The translations under genes and the position numbers were made by a program. The notes under the pieces were generated by a model. The model was not told the DNA's origin, searched no databases, and worked only from the letters and a program-made list of their open reading frames with translations. From Alphaproteobacteria bacterium (GTDB lineage Bacteria > Pseudomonadota > Alphaproteobacteria > Kiloniellales > J153): a stretch of 5,720 bases of DNA. Positions 1 to 5,591 of this stretch are shown here, piece by piece; position 1 is the stretch's first letter; each line of letters opens with the position of its first letter. Where the stretch lies: NCBI GenBank assembly GCA_003693905.1, contig RFLL01000149.1, positions 1 to 5,720 on the forward strand, given 5' to 3'.

Positions 1-369
1 CCCTTCGCATTCCGCCGCCGGCACCGCCGCGGCTACCGCCTCGAAGCTGGACACGCCGACCAGCGGCAGGTGCTGCGCCAGCGCCAGGCCGCGGGCGGTG
101 GCCAGGGCGATGCGTACACCGGTGAAGCCGCCCGGACCGCAGGCCACGGCCACGGCGTCGAGCGCGGCATACGCTTGTCCGGCGGCGGCCATCACGTCCT
201 GGATCATCGGCACCAGCCGCTCGGCCTGACCGCGCGACATCACCTCGAAGCGGCGTGCACGCACCGCCCCGTCACGCCACAGCGCCGCCGAACACGCCGC
301 CCCGGCGGCGTCGAGCGCAAGCACGGTGCGCGCCGGTTCACCCTCGCCCGTTCTGATGCGTTCGCTCAC
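1..369 (-). CDS. tsaB: TsaB, tRNA t6A37 biosynthesis protein (partial, 3' end outside window)
   Basis: TsaB is the inactive-kinase-fold partner of TsaD in the bacterial complex that transfers threonylcarbamoyl to A37 of ANN-decoding tRNAs in the cytoplasm. The 123 visible codons cover the N-terminal half. They include the first strand [16 protein letters not shown] (about residues 16-31) and the family signature [19 protein letters not shown] (78-96), which closely follows the GPGSFTGVRIG pattern of E. coli TsaB. About 100 C-terminal residues lie beyond position 1. The start is a GTG at 369-367 that overlaps the TGA of the upstream nitroreductase gene (shared GTGA, 366-369). Its own ribosome-binding site is weak, so translational coupling is likely. 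The N-terminus has about 14 extra residues before the first strand. Family assignment is firm. Co-transcription is inferred from the overlap. Confidence 0.95.
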   Translation of the reverse strand, partial: MSERIRTGEGEPARTVLALDAAGAACSAALWRDGAVRARRFEVMSRGQAERLVPMIQDVMAAAGQAYAALDAVAVACGPGGFTGVRIALATARGLALAQHLPLVGVSSFEAVAAAVPAAECEG

Positions 370-959
370 AGGATCCGACACGCCTCGTCGAAATTCAGGC
401 GCGGCGCGCGCGGCGGCAACTTGTTGGCATCGCCGTAGCCCAGATTGCACAGAAAGTTGGATCTGATCCGGCCATCGGGAAAGAAGATGCGATCGACCAT
501 CTTCTTGTCGAACCCGGACATGGGGCCGCAGTCGAGGCCGAGCGCGCGCGCCGCGATGATCAGATAGGCACCCTGGAGCGAGCCGTTGCGAAACGCCGTT
601 TCTTCGATCAGTGCCTCGTTGCCGACAAACCACGACTGGGCATCGGCGTGGGGAAACAGGCGCGGCAGATATTCGTAGAACCTGGTGTCGTACCCGATGA
701 TCGCGGTCACCGGCGCGGCCATGGTCTTGTCCACGTTGCCCGGATCCAGCGCCGGGCGCAGCTTTTCCTTGGCGGCGCGCGAACACACGAAGACAACCCG
801 CATCGGGCTGCAATTGGCGCTGGTCGGCCCCATCTTGGCGAGGTCGTAGACCGCTTGCAGAAGCACTTCGCTGACCGCCCGCGCCGTCCATGCCGAATGG
901 GTCCGCGCCTGGCGAAAAATCAGATCGAGGCCTTCGTCGCTCAGCATTTTCTCGCTCAC
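366..959 (-). CDS. RutE/HadB-type nitroreductase (putative malonic semialdehyde reductase)
   Basis: This 197-residue flavin reductase of the nitroreductase superfamily resembles E. coli RutE (196 aa) along its whole length. RutE reduces malonic semialdehyde to 3-hydroxypropionate in pyrimidine breakdown. Visible family blocks are the N-terminal [10 protein letters not shown] (15-24), the FMN-contacting [11 protein letters not shown] (44-54), [15 protein letters not shown] (120-134), GPMSGFD (145-151) and NLGYGD (172-177). The GTG at 959 is chosen because AGAGAGGA lies 5 nt upstream; an ATG four codons inside (947) has no comparable site, and the reading frame upstream of 959 does not look like family sequence. 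No rutA-D genes are visible nearby, so the real substrate is open (malonic semialdehyde, other semialdehydes, quinones or nitroaromatics). It overlaps tsaB by 4 bp and lies divergent from the deacetylase gene. I leave the symbol blank because rut context is absent. Confidence 0.92.
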   Translation of the reverse strand: MSEKMLSDEGLDLIFRQARTHSAWTARAVSEVLLQAVYDLAKMGPTSANCSPMRVVFVCSRAAKEKLRPALDPGNVDKTMAAPVTAIIGYDTRFYEYLPRLFPHADAQSWFVGNEALIEETAFRNGSLQGAYLIIAARALGLDCGPMSGFDKKMVDRIFFPDGRIRSNFLCNLGYGDANKLPPRAPRLNFDEACRIL

Positions 960-964
960 GGGAA

Positions 965-972
965 TCCTCTCT
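965..972 (-). promoter_or_regulatory. Ribosome-binding site that sets the nitroreductase start
   Basis: On the minus strand AGAGAGGA sits 5 nt before the GTG at 959. It supports GTG over the in-frame ATG at 947. The site is the last of several GAGG/GGAG-like stretches in a purine-rich leader. Confidence 0.65.
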
Positions 973-1005
973 TTCTCCCTCTGTCTTCCTCTTTGCCTCT
1001 CTATA

Positions 1006-1049
1006 TCCTGTCGTCCACCTGCGGTCGCACCGCAGGCCTGCGGACAGGA
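1006..1049. repeat. Nested inverted repeat in the nitroreductase leader
   Basis: The inner arms CCTGCGGT (1018-1025) and ACCGCAGG (1029-1036) are perfect 8-bp complements around a CGC loop. The outer arms TCCTGTC (1006-1012) and GACAGGA (1043-1049) are perfect 7-bp complements. A third copy of CCTGCGG (1037-1043) abuts the inner right arm, making CCGCAGGCCTGCGG (1030-1043) a perfect 14-bp palindrome as well. It could be a protein-binding operator or an RNA hairpin 47 nt before the nitroreductase start. Neither strand has a U-tract directly after it, so a simple terminator is unlikely. The structure is seen directly; its role is inferred. Confidence 0.6.
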
Positions 1050-1208
1050 GATGGGATGCCGGCGTGCCTGGCAATAGAATTTCAACGCCGCGTGTGCGAT
1101 ACAAGGTCGGCATCACCGTTGCCGGCCGGAGGGGACCGCCCGACGGCCCGGCCCGCGGCTTGCGCGACCGCGTCGTTTCCACAGCGCCATCGACACAAGC
1201 GCCTTCAC

Positions 1209-2273
1209 ATGAAACCCTCTGCCGCCCTTTTTTCCATCCTCGTTGCCGTTTTCCTCTTCGTGCTTGCGTTCGCAGCCGGCCCGCTGCGCGTCACGCCGGC
1301 GCACGCGGCCGCGCCGCCGCCCGACAACGGGGCCGTCATCGTCATGTACCACCGGTTCGGAGAAACCGACTATCCATCAACGAGCATCCGCCTCGACCAG
1401 TTCGAGGCCCACATCGCGGAACTGACCTCGGGGCGCTACACCGTTCTGCCGCTGCCCGAGATCATCGCCGCCTTCGCCGAGGGCCGGGTTCTGCCCGAGC
1501 GCACCGTCGCGATCACCGTCGATGACGCCTATCTTTCGGTCTATGCCGAAGCGTGGCCGCGCCTGCGCGCCGCCGGTCTGCCGTTCACGGTGTTCGCGGC
1601 CACGCGGCCGCTCGATCTCGATCTTCCCGGGTACATGAGCTGGGCACAGCTTCGCGAAATGGTGGCCAGCGGCCTTGTCACGGTCGGCAACCACGGCGTC
1701 ACCCATGCCCACATGGTGCGCCAGAGCGCCGCCGAGGCGCGGGCGGAAATCGCCGAAGCGACGCGCCGCATCGAAACGGAGCTGGGGCAGGCGCCGAGCC
1801 TGTTCGCATACCCGTACGGGGAATACAGTCTGGCGTTGCGCAACCTTGTCGCCGCGGCCGGGTTCGCCGCCGCGTTCGGCCAGCATTCCGGCGCCGCGGC
1901 CCGGATTGCCGATCGTCTGAGCCTGCCGCGCTATCCGCTCAATGAAACCTACGGCGATCTCGACCGCTTCCGGCTGGTCGCCAACTCCCTGCCGTTGCCG
2001 GTCACCGACATCACACCGGCCGATCCCCTGCTCGATCCCGCCGGCAACCCGCCCCCCTACGGCTTCACCGTGGTCGAGGGCATCACCGGGTTGCGCGCGC
2101 TCGGCTGTTTTGCGCGCGGCGCCAAGGCGACCATCGAGCGTCTGGGCGAACGGCGCATCGAGGTGCGCTTCTCGCAGCCGTTCCCACCCGGGCGGGCGCG
2201 CGTCAATTGCACCATGCCCGGCCCGGACGGCCGCTGGCGCTGGCTGGGAATCCAGTTCTACGTGCTGCCGTAA
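1209..2273 (+). CDS. Secreted polysaccharide deacetylase family protein (NodB-like)
   Basis: This 354-residue exported protein carries a carbohydrate esterase 4 / NodB-type catalytic region, expected to remove acetyl groups from an N-acetylated cell-surface polysaccharide. Residues 1-33 form a signal peptide: MKPS, a hydrophobic core, then AHA before AAPPP. The catalytic fold begins at VIVMYHRF (43-50). The metal-site motifs are TVDD (103-106, a Val variant of TFDD) and HGVTH (162-166). FAYPYGEYS (199-207) replaces the usual RxPY, which is common in PgaB-like relatives. About 90 residues after LPRYPLNE (239-246) form a separate C-terminal part with two cysteines (300 and 334) that could pair in the periplasm. 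The ATG at 1209 is chosen because the signal peptide starts there, although no clear Shine-Dalgarno is visible. The frame is open far upstream, but that stretch is antisense to the nitroreductase and not protein-like. It is the only plus-strand gene and appears to be its own transcription unit. Substrate is unknown. Confidence 0.9.
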   Translation: MKPSAALFSILVAVFLFVLAFAAGPLRVTPAHAAAPPPDNGAVIVMYHRFGETDYPSTSIRLDQFEAHIAELTSGRYTVLPLPEIIAAFAEGRVLPERTVAITVDDAYLSVYAEAWPRLRAAGLPFTVFAATRPLDLDLPGYMSWAQLREMVASGLVTVGNHGVTHAHMVRQSAAEARAEIAEATRRIETELGQAPSLFAYPYGEYSLALRNLVAAAGFAAAFGQHSGAAARIADRLSLPRYPLNETYGDLDRFRLVANSLPLPVTDITPADPLLDPAGNPPPYGFTVVEGITGLRALGCFARGAKATIERLGERRIEVRFSQPFPPGRARVNCTMPGPDGRWRWLGIQFYVLP

Positions 2274-2303
2274 GCCGGAGACGTCGCGGCGGCCCTGCCC
2301 GCT

Positions 2304-2336
2304 CCGCCGGCGCAACGGGGTTTTTTGCGACGGCGG
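2304..2336. terminator. Putative terminator between convergent deacetylase and nfu genes
   Basis: CCGCCG (2304-2309) pairs with CGGCGG (2331-2336), and CGCAA (2311-2315) with TTGCG (2325-2329), with one G/A mismatch between the two blocks and a 9-nt loop. A run of six T (2321-2326) lies partly in the loop rather than after the stem. An alternative short stem CCCG/CGGG could place the T-run at its 3' end on the plus strand. The position between two stop codons 75 bp apart supports a termination role. Its form is non-canonical, so confidence is moderate. Confidence 0.45.
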
Positions 2337-2348
2337 GGGGAACGGGAA

Positions 2349-2903
2349 TTACAGAACGGCGCGCACCTCGACGACTTCGGGGATGTAATGGCGCAGCATG
2401 TTCTCGATCCCCATCTTGAGCGTCGCCGTCGAGGCCGGACAGCCCGAGCACGCGCCCTGCATGGTCAGATAGACCACGCCGTCCTCGAAGCCGTGGAAGA
2501 TGATGTCGCCGCCGTCCTGAGCCACCGCGGGCCGCACCCGGGTGTCCAGCAGTTCCTTGATCATGGCCACGACCTCGCTGTCCTCCTCGGCGGAGGTCTG
2601 GGCGCCGGTGCCCGCCTGCTCCGTCAGGATCGGCCGGCCGGCGGTGAAATGCTCCATGATGACGCCGAGAATAGCCGGTTTGAGCAGATACCATTCGCGG
2701 TCCTCGGCCTTGGTGACCGAGATGAAGTCGCTGCCGAAGAAGACCCGCTCCACGCCGTCGATCTCGAACAGCCGCTGCGCCAGAGGCGAGGCCGCGGCGC
2801 TGGCGGCGTCGGGGAAATCGGCCGTGCGCTGGCCCAGAACTTCCTGTCCCGGAAGAAACTTCAGGGTGGCCGGGTTGGGAGTCGGTTCGGTCTGGATAAA
2901 CAC
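2349..2903 (-). CDS. NfuA-type Fe-S cluster carrier (Nfu_N + NifU C-terminal domain)
   Basis: This 184-residue cytoplasmic iron-sulfur carrier accepts a cluster, typically 4Fe-4S bridged across a dimer, and passes it to apo-enzymes. The N-terminal Nfu_N domain covers about residues 1-88, starting MFIQTEPTPNPATLKFLPG and including GSDFISVTK (57-65). A Glu-rich linker (about 95-110) leads to the NifU-like domain (about 111-184). That domain has the conserved RPAVAQDGGDI (124-134) and the cluster-binding CSGC (152-155) within GACSGCPAST. Both cysteines are present, so the protein should be functional. The start is GTG at 2903 with AGGAAGGA 7 nt upstream, and no other in-frame start fits the conserved N-terminus. 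It lies 186 bp downstream of the universal stress gene on the same strand, behind a strong palindrome, so it may be read through from that operon or have its own promoter. It ends convergent with the deacetylase gene. Confidence 0.95.
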   Translation of the reverse strand: MFIQTEPTPNPATLKFLPGQEVLGQRTADFPDAASAAASPLAQRLFEIDGVERVFFGSDFISVTKAEDREWYLLKPAILGVIMEHFTAGRPILTEQAGTGAQTSAEEDSEVVAMIKELLDTRVRPAVAQDGGDIIFHGFEDGVVYLTMQGACSGCPASTATLKMGIENMLRHYIPEVVEVRAVL

Positions 2904-2923
2904 GGGATTTTCCTTCCTGATTC

Positions 2924-2953
2924 GGCCGGTGCGGCGGCCGCCGCACCCCGGCC
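2924..2953 (-). repeat. Perfect 20-bp palindrome / hairpin in the nfu leader
   Basis: Positions 2928-2947 read GGTGCGGCGGCCGCCGCACC, identical on both strands. GGCC (2924-2927) can pair with GGCC (2950-2953) across a 2-nt bulge, lengthening the stem. It lies about 10 nt before the nfu Shine-Dalgarno and inside the usp-nfu spacer. No U-tract follows on the minus strand, so it is not a standard terminator. It may be an mRNA processing or stability element, an attenuator, or a dimer-binding operator; these roles are inference. Confidence 0.6.
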
Positions 2954-3089
2954 CTGCCTGTCTTTTCCGTCTACGTTCTCGTTCTTGTTCTATGTGCCCC
3001 TGCCGGAGCGGCGGTTCAAGGCGTTGCCGTCGTCGTGGAATGCCCGATTTTCCGGCCTGTTCTCCTGCATTCGCGCATTCGCCTGCGTC

Positions 3090-3626
3090 CTAACTGATGG
3101 CGTCGATGTCTTCGTCGCTCAGGTTGCCCGGCACGATGGTCATCGGCACCCGCAGCTTGCCGACCAGTTTGCCGGTCAGGGCAGAGACCAGCGGCCCCGG
3201 GCCGCGCGCACCGGTGTTGGCGCCGAGCACCAGGATCGAGATGCTCGGCTCCTCCTCCAGAAGCTTCAGCAGCTCGTCGCGCACGTTGCCTTCGCGCACG
3301 TAGAGGATGGGAATTGCACCGGCCAGTTCGTTGACCTGGGCGGCCAAGCGTTGCAGCACCTGCTCGCCCTCGTTGCGCGCCTCCTCGCGCATCAGGTCGC
3401 CGACCGCCTGCCAGTGCTGAAAGTCGGCCGGCTCGACGACATAGAGAAGGGCCACCCGGCCGCCGGTCTTGAGCGCCCGGCGACAGGCGAAGCGCAGGGC
3501 CTTTTTCATCTCTTCCGTGTCGTCTACGACGACCAGAAATACGCGGTCGTCGGCGGACGGCGCGTCTGCGCCCGCCGTCGACGGTGCGTCCGACTGCGAA
3601 GACGATTCGGGCGTATCGCTCAACAC
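3090..3626 (-). CDS. Universal stress protein (UspA family)
   Basis: This 178-residue single-domain UspA-fold protein is probably a cytoplasmic nucleotide-binding stress factor. After a Ser/Ala/Asp-rich, likely disordered N-terminus (2-27) comes the first strand VFLVVVDDTEEMKKAL (29-44). It continues with RVALLYVVEP (57-66), PILYVREGNVRDELLKLL (106-123) and ILVLGANTGARGPGPLVSALTGKLV (131-155), then the last strand RVPMTIVPG (159-167). The glycine-rich ATP loop is altered compared with the standard G-2x-G-9x-G-S/T pattern, so nucleotide binding should be tested rather than assumed. An acidic tail NLSDEDIDAIS closes the protein. The GTG at 3626 is chosen because GAGAGAGA lies 4 nt upstream; a TTG directly after it (3623) is the alternative. 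The gene starts 22 bp after the TIGR02186 gene ends, so the two are probably co-transcribed. Which stress is sensed cannot be told. Confidence 0.9.
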   Translation of the reverse strand: MLSDTPESSSQSDAPSTAGADAPSADDRVFLVVVDDTEEMKKALRFACRRALKTGGRVALLYVVEPADFQHWQAVGDLMREEARNEGEQVLQRLAAQVNELAGAIPILYVREGNVRDELLKLLEEEPSISILVLGANTGARGPGPLVSALTGKLVGKLRVPMTIVPGNLSDEDIDAIS

Positions 3627-3648
3627 GGGGTCTCTCTCAACATGGGGC

Positions 3649-4422
3649 TCACGCCTTTCGGAACGCCAAGTGGGCGATCCATCCTGCCACCAACGCCACC
3701 GTGATCGCAATCAGACCGTAAAGCGGCGCCTGACGGCGGGCGAAATCGGAGATCACCGCCTCGGTGCCGATCTTGCTCACCGACAGCGGCGTGGTCTGGG
3801 CCGAGACGATGCGCCCATGGCGCAGCAGATACGTCTGCACCTGGTAGACGCCCGTCGGCACGTTCGCCGGCAGGGTGATGCGGGTGCGGAACAGACGGTT
3901 GCCGAGGAACGTCACCGTCCCCGGCTCGCGCGGATAGAGACCGAGGCGCTGATAGTTGCGGACCAGCCCCTTGCGCCATTCCAGAGCGACGTTGGGCGAA
4001 GCCTTGGCCGGCGGCAGTCTGAGGCGCAGATATTCCACGCCCAGCTCGTGACGCGCGCGCACCGTTTCCGAGGCGATTTCCGCCAACGGTCCCGAAGCGG
4101 CCACGGCATAGAAACTGGGGACGTGCTCGAAGGTCATCTGCGCCGCGTTGACCCACACCCCCAGAATGCGGGCTTTGCGATGCACGACCACGCGGTGATC
4201 GGGGCCGCGGACCACGACGACGACGTCGCCTTCGCCCTCCACGGCGCCGAACAGCAGCACCTCGGCGCCAGTAAAGCCGGTGGTGATGGCAACGAAATGG
4301 CGCGACAGATCGGCAACCAGAGCCTGCGCCCGTGCCGGAGCGGCCGTCGCGAACAGGATCAGGCACACGGCCGCCATGCCGCCGCCGGCGCGGGTCAGGT
4401 TGAGAGTCAGACGCGCGCTCAC
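3649..4422 (-). CDS. TIGR02186 / Alph_Pro_TM family membrane-anchored protein
   Basis: This 257-residue protein belongs to an uncharacterised family known mainly from alphaproteobacteria. Residues 1-32 look like a signal peptide (hydrophobic segment about 16-28, then ARA before QA). Residues 33-230 form a beta-rich extracytoplasmic region with blocks such as VADLSRHFVAITTGFTGAEVL and FLGNRLFRTRITLPANVPTGVYQVQTYLL (both seen as strands with conserved turns; cited here by position: 36-55 and 172-200). A single C-terminal membrane helix (about 235-252) ends in a short basic tail. The GTG at 4422 overlaps the TGA of the upstream TauE gene (GTGA, 4419-4422), with GGGGTGA 4 nt before it. An ATG at codon 16 would remove the basic signal-peptide start and is less likely. 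Constant pairing with TauE suggests an accessory subunit of that exporter, but no function is established. Confidence 0.88.
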   Translation of the reverse strand: MSARLTLNLTRAGGGMAAVCLILFATAAPARAQALVADLSRHFVAITTGFTGAEVLLFGAVEGEGDVVVVVRGPDHRVVVHRKARILGVWVNAAQMTFEHVPSFYAVAASGPLAEIASETVRARHELGVEYLRLRLPPAKASPNVALEWRKGLVRNYQRLGLYPREPGTVTFLGNRLFRTRITLPANVPTGVYQVQTYLLRHGRIVSAQTTPLSVSKIGTEAVISDFARRQAPLYGLIAITVALVAGWIAHLAFRKA

Positions 4423-5333
4423 GGCGTCACCCCGAGGACGTACAGATCCTCCGGCGTCGCCAGAAGATCGAAGAACAGCTTGGCGCTGACGAGAAGCACC
4501 AGGACCGCCAGCAGACCGCGCAACTGCTCGCCGCGCAGGCGCGCGCCCGCCTTGGCGCCGAACTGGGCACCGACCACCGCCCCGGCCAGCAGCAGAATGG
4601 CGAGGATGACATCCACCGTCTGATTGGCGTAGGCCTGAAGGAAGGTCACGTTGGCGGTGACGAAGATGATCTGGAACAGCGACGTGCCGACCACCACCGA
4701 GGTCGGCATGCCGAGCAGATAGATCATCGCCGGGACCATGATGAAGCCGCCGCCCACCCCCATGATGGCGGTCAGCGCGCCGACCACGAAGCCGATCGCG
4801 ATCGGCAGCAGCGCCGAGATGTACAGCTTCGAGCGGCGGAAGCGCATCTTGAACGGCAGCCCGTGGACCCAAGTGTGCTGATGCAGCTTGCGCCGCTGAG
4901 CGGCGGCCACGCGCCGGCGACGGATCGAGCGCACGCTTTCCCACAGCATCAGCAGGCCGATGATGCCCAGGAACACGACATAGGAGAGCGAGATCACGAG
5001 GTCGATCTGACCCGCCCCGCGCAGGAACGAAAACAGCACGATGCCCGAAGTCGAGCCGCAGAACCCGCCGATGAGCAGGACCAGGCCCATCTTGACGTCG
5101 ACGTTGCCGCGCTCCCAGTGCGCCAGCACGCCGGAAACCGAGGAGGCGACGATCTGATTGGCACCAGTGGCCACCGCCACCGCCGGCGGTATGCCGATGA
5201 AGATCAGCAGCGGCGTCATCAGAAAGCCGCCGCCGACCCCGAACGCCCCTGACAGAAAACCGATCAACCCGCCCATGCCGAGAAGCAGGAAAACATCCAC
5301 CGACATCTCGGCAATGGGCAGATAGATTTGCAT
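4419..5333 (-). CDS. TauE/SafE family permease (putative sulfite / sulfur-compound exporter)
   Basis: This 304-residue inner-membrane protein has an internal duplication typical of TauE/SafE transporters, which move sulfite, sulfoacetate or other small anions. The two repeat signatures are FGVGGGFLMTP (31-41) and MGVGGGFIMVP (191-201), each followed by a hydrophobic helix and a small-residue-rich helix (ATGANQIVASSVSG; VGTSLFQIIFVTA). About eight membrane helices are predicted by eye. A basic loop (about 132-170, with RRRR and several His) joins the halves. The ATG at 5333 is kept because the amphipathic N-terminus MQIYLPIAEMSV resembles that of related alphaproteobacterial proteins; the Shine-Dalgarno is poor (AGGG 12 nt away). 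It is the first gene of a likely operon with the TIGR02186 and universal stress genes. Substrate cannot be read from sequence. Confidence 0.92.
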   Translation of the reverse strand: MQIYLPIAEMSVDVFLLLGMGGLIGFLSGAFGVGGGFLMTPLLIFIGIPPAVAVATGANQIVASSVSGVLAHWERGNVDVKMGLVLLIGGFCGSTSGIVLFSFLRGAGQIDLVISLSYVVFLGIIGLLMLWESVRSIRRRRVAAAQRRKLHQHTWVHGLPFKMRFRRSKLYISALLPIAIGFVVGALTAIMGVGGGFIMVPAMIYLLGMPTSVVVGTSLFQIIFVTANVTFLQAYANQTVDVILAILLLAGAVVGAQFGAKAGARLRGEQLRGLLAVLVLLVSAKLFFDLLATPEDLYVLGVTP

Positions 5334-5346
5334 CTAGATCTGCATC
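5323..5346 (-). repeat. 12-bp tandem duplication across the TauE start codon
   Basis: On the minus strand GATGCAGATCTA (5346-5335) is followed directly by GATGCAAATCTA (5334-5323), 11/12 identical. The first copy gives ATG CAG ATC TAG, a three-codon frame Met-Gln-Ile-stop, and the second copy is the real start Met-Gln-Ile-Tyr. The two ATGs are in the same frame with a stop between them. AGGG lies directly before the upstream ATG. Confidence 0.75.
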
Positions 5347-5355
5347 CCTGGCGGC

Positions 5356-5391
5356 TCAGGGCTCGATGGCGGGGCGCGCGGCAGACGTCAT
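5356..5391 (-). other. Possible 11-codon upstream reading frame in the TauE leader
   Basis: ATG at 5391 opens MTSAARPAIEP and stops at TGA (5358-5356), 22 nt before the TauE start. It has no clear Shine-Dalgarno and could be chance. It is listed because the same leader also holds the three-codon frame at the duplicated start. Confidence 0.15.
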
Positions 5392-5428
5392 GTCGGCGCT
5401 TTGAAAGCTGACGATGGAATGACCGGCG

Positions 5429-5443
5429 CGGGAATCCTTCCCG
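5429..5443. promoter_or_regulatory. 15-bp dyad downstream of the putative TauE promoter
   Basis: CGGGAA and TTCCCG are perfect 6-bp inverted arms around TCC (plus strand). If the promoter at 5456-5484 is used, the dyad falls at about +6 to +20 of the transcript. It could be an operator for a dimeric repressor or an initial-transcript hairpin. Only the symmetry is seen; the regulator is unknown. Confidence 0.4.
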
Positions 5444-5455
5444 TACCGGATTGCG

Positions 5456-5484
5456 AGAGTAGCGCCATTTTCGGCCACGGCCAA
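5456..5484 (-). promoter_or_regulatory. Putative sigma70-type promoter for the TauE operon
   Basis: On the minus strand TTGGCC (5484-5479) and TACTCT (5461-5456) are separated by exactly 17 bp. They match the TTGACA/TATAAT consensus at 4/6 and 3/6. Transcription would start near 5449, leaving a leader of about 115 nt before the TauE start. An AAAA run in the spacer lies in the least GC-rich part of the gap. Confidence 0.4.
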
Positions 5485-5591
5485 TGCCTTGGCGCAATTT
5501 TTCTGGCCTCAACCGGCAATAATCCGGGCGAAGGTTCTGCGATCACTCACGAAAGGGGATGCCGCCGTGGAAAGCGGATCGCGGCCTGCAC

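Larger units (their letters stand above)
960..1208. other. Divergent intergenic region, nitroreductase / deacetylase
   Basis: This 249-bp region separates two divergently read genes and must hold the promoters of both unless transcription comes from elsewhere. Nearest the nitroreductase, positions 965-1009 are 41/45 pyrimidine on the plus strand, giving a purine-rich leader on its mRNA. Next comes a nested inverted repeat (1006-1049). The only good -10-like hexamer for the deacetylase is TAGAAT at 1075-1080 on the plus strand, but no recognisable -35 lies 16-18 bp upstream. No convincing promoter pair was found for the nitroreductase; the candidate TTGTAT/TTCTAT near 1075-1105 on the minus strand is weak. 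No credible gene is seen here. Confidence 0.6.

Noticed and set aside
648..1208. Long in-frame extension upstream of the deacetylase start (plus strand)
   Set aside because: It is antisense to the nitroreductase, rich in Arg/His/Pro with no domain, and the signal peptide begins at 1209.
960..1208. Riboswitch in the nitroreductase leader
   Set aside because: A structured element is present, but I recognise no known riboswitch consensus; it is reported only as an inverted repeat.
1377..2315. 312-codon open frame on the minus strand
   Set aside because: It is antisense to the deacetylase, whose catalytic motifs are intact on the plus strand; composition is Arg/Gly-rich.
2960..3020. Possible promoter for nfu (TTGAAC with CATAGA, minus strand)
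   Set aside because: The spacer is 19 bp and the -10 matches only 3/6, so it is not convincing.
2325..3704. 459-codon open frame on the plus strand
   Set aside because: It runs antisense across nfu and usp, both of which show clear family motifs; it is a high-GC shadow frame.
3469..4623. 384-codon open frame on the plus strand
   Set aside because: It lies antisense to the TIGR02186 and TauE genes, with shadow-type composition and no recognisable domain.
4423..4944. Upstream extension of the TIGR02186 reading frame
   Set aside because: It overlaps the TauE gene in another frame, and the signal peptide after the GTG at 4422 fixes the start.
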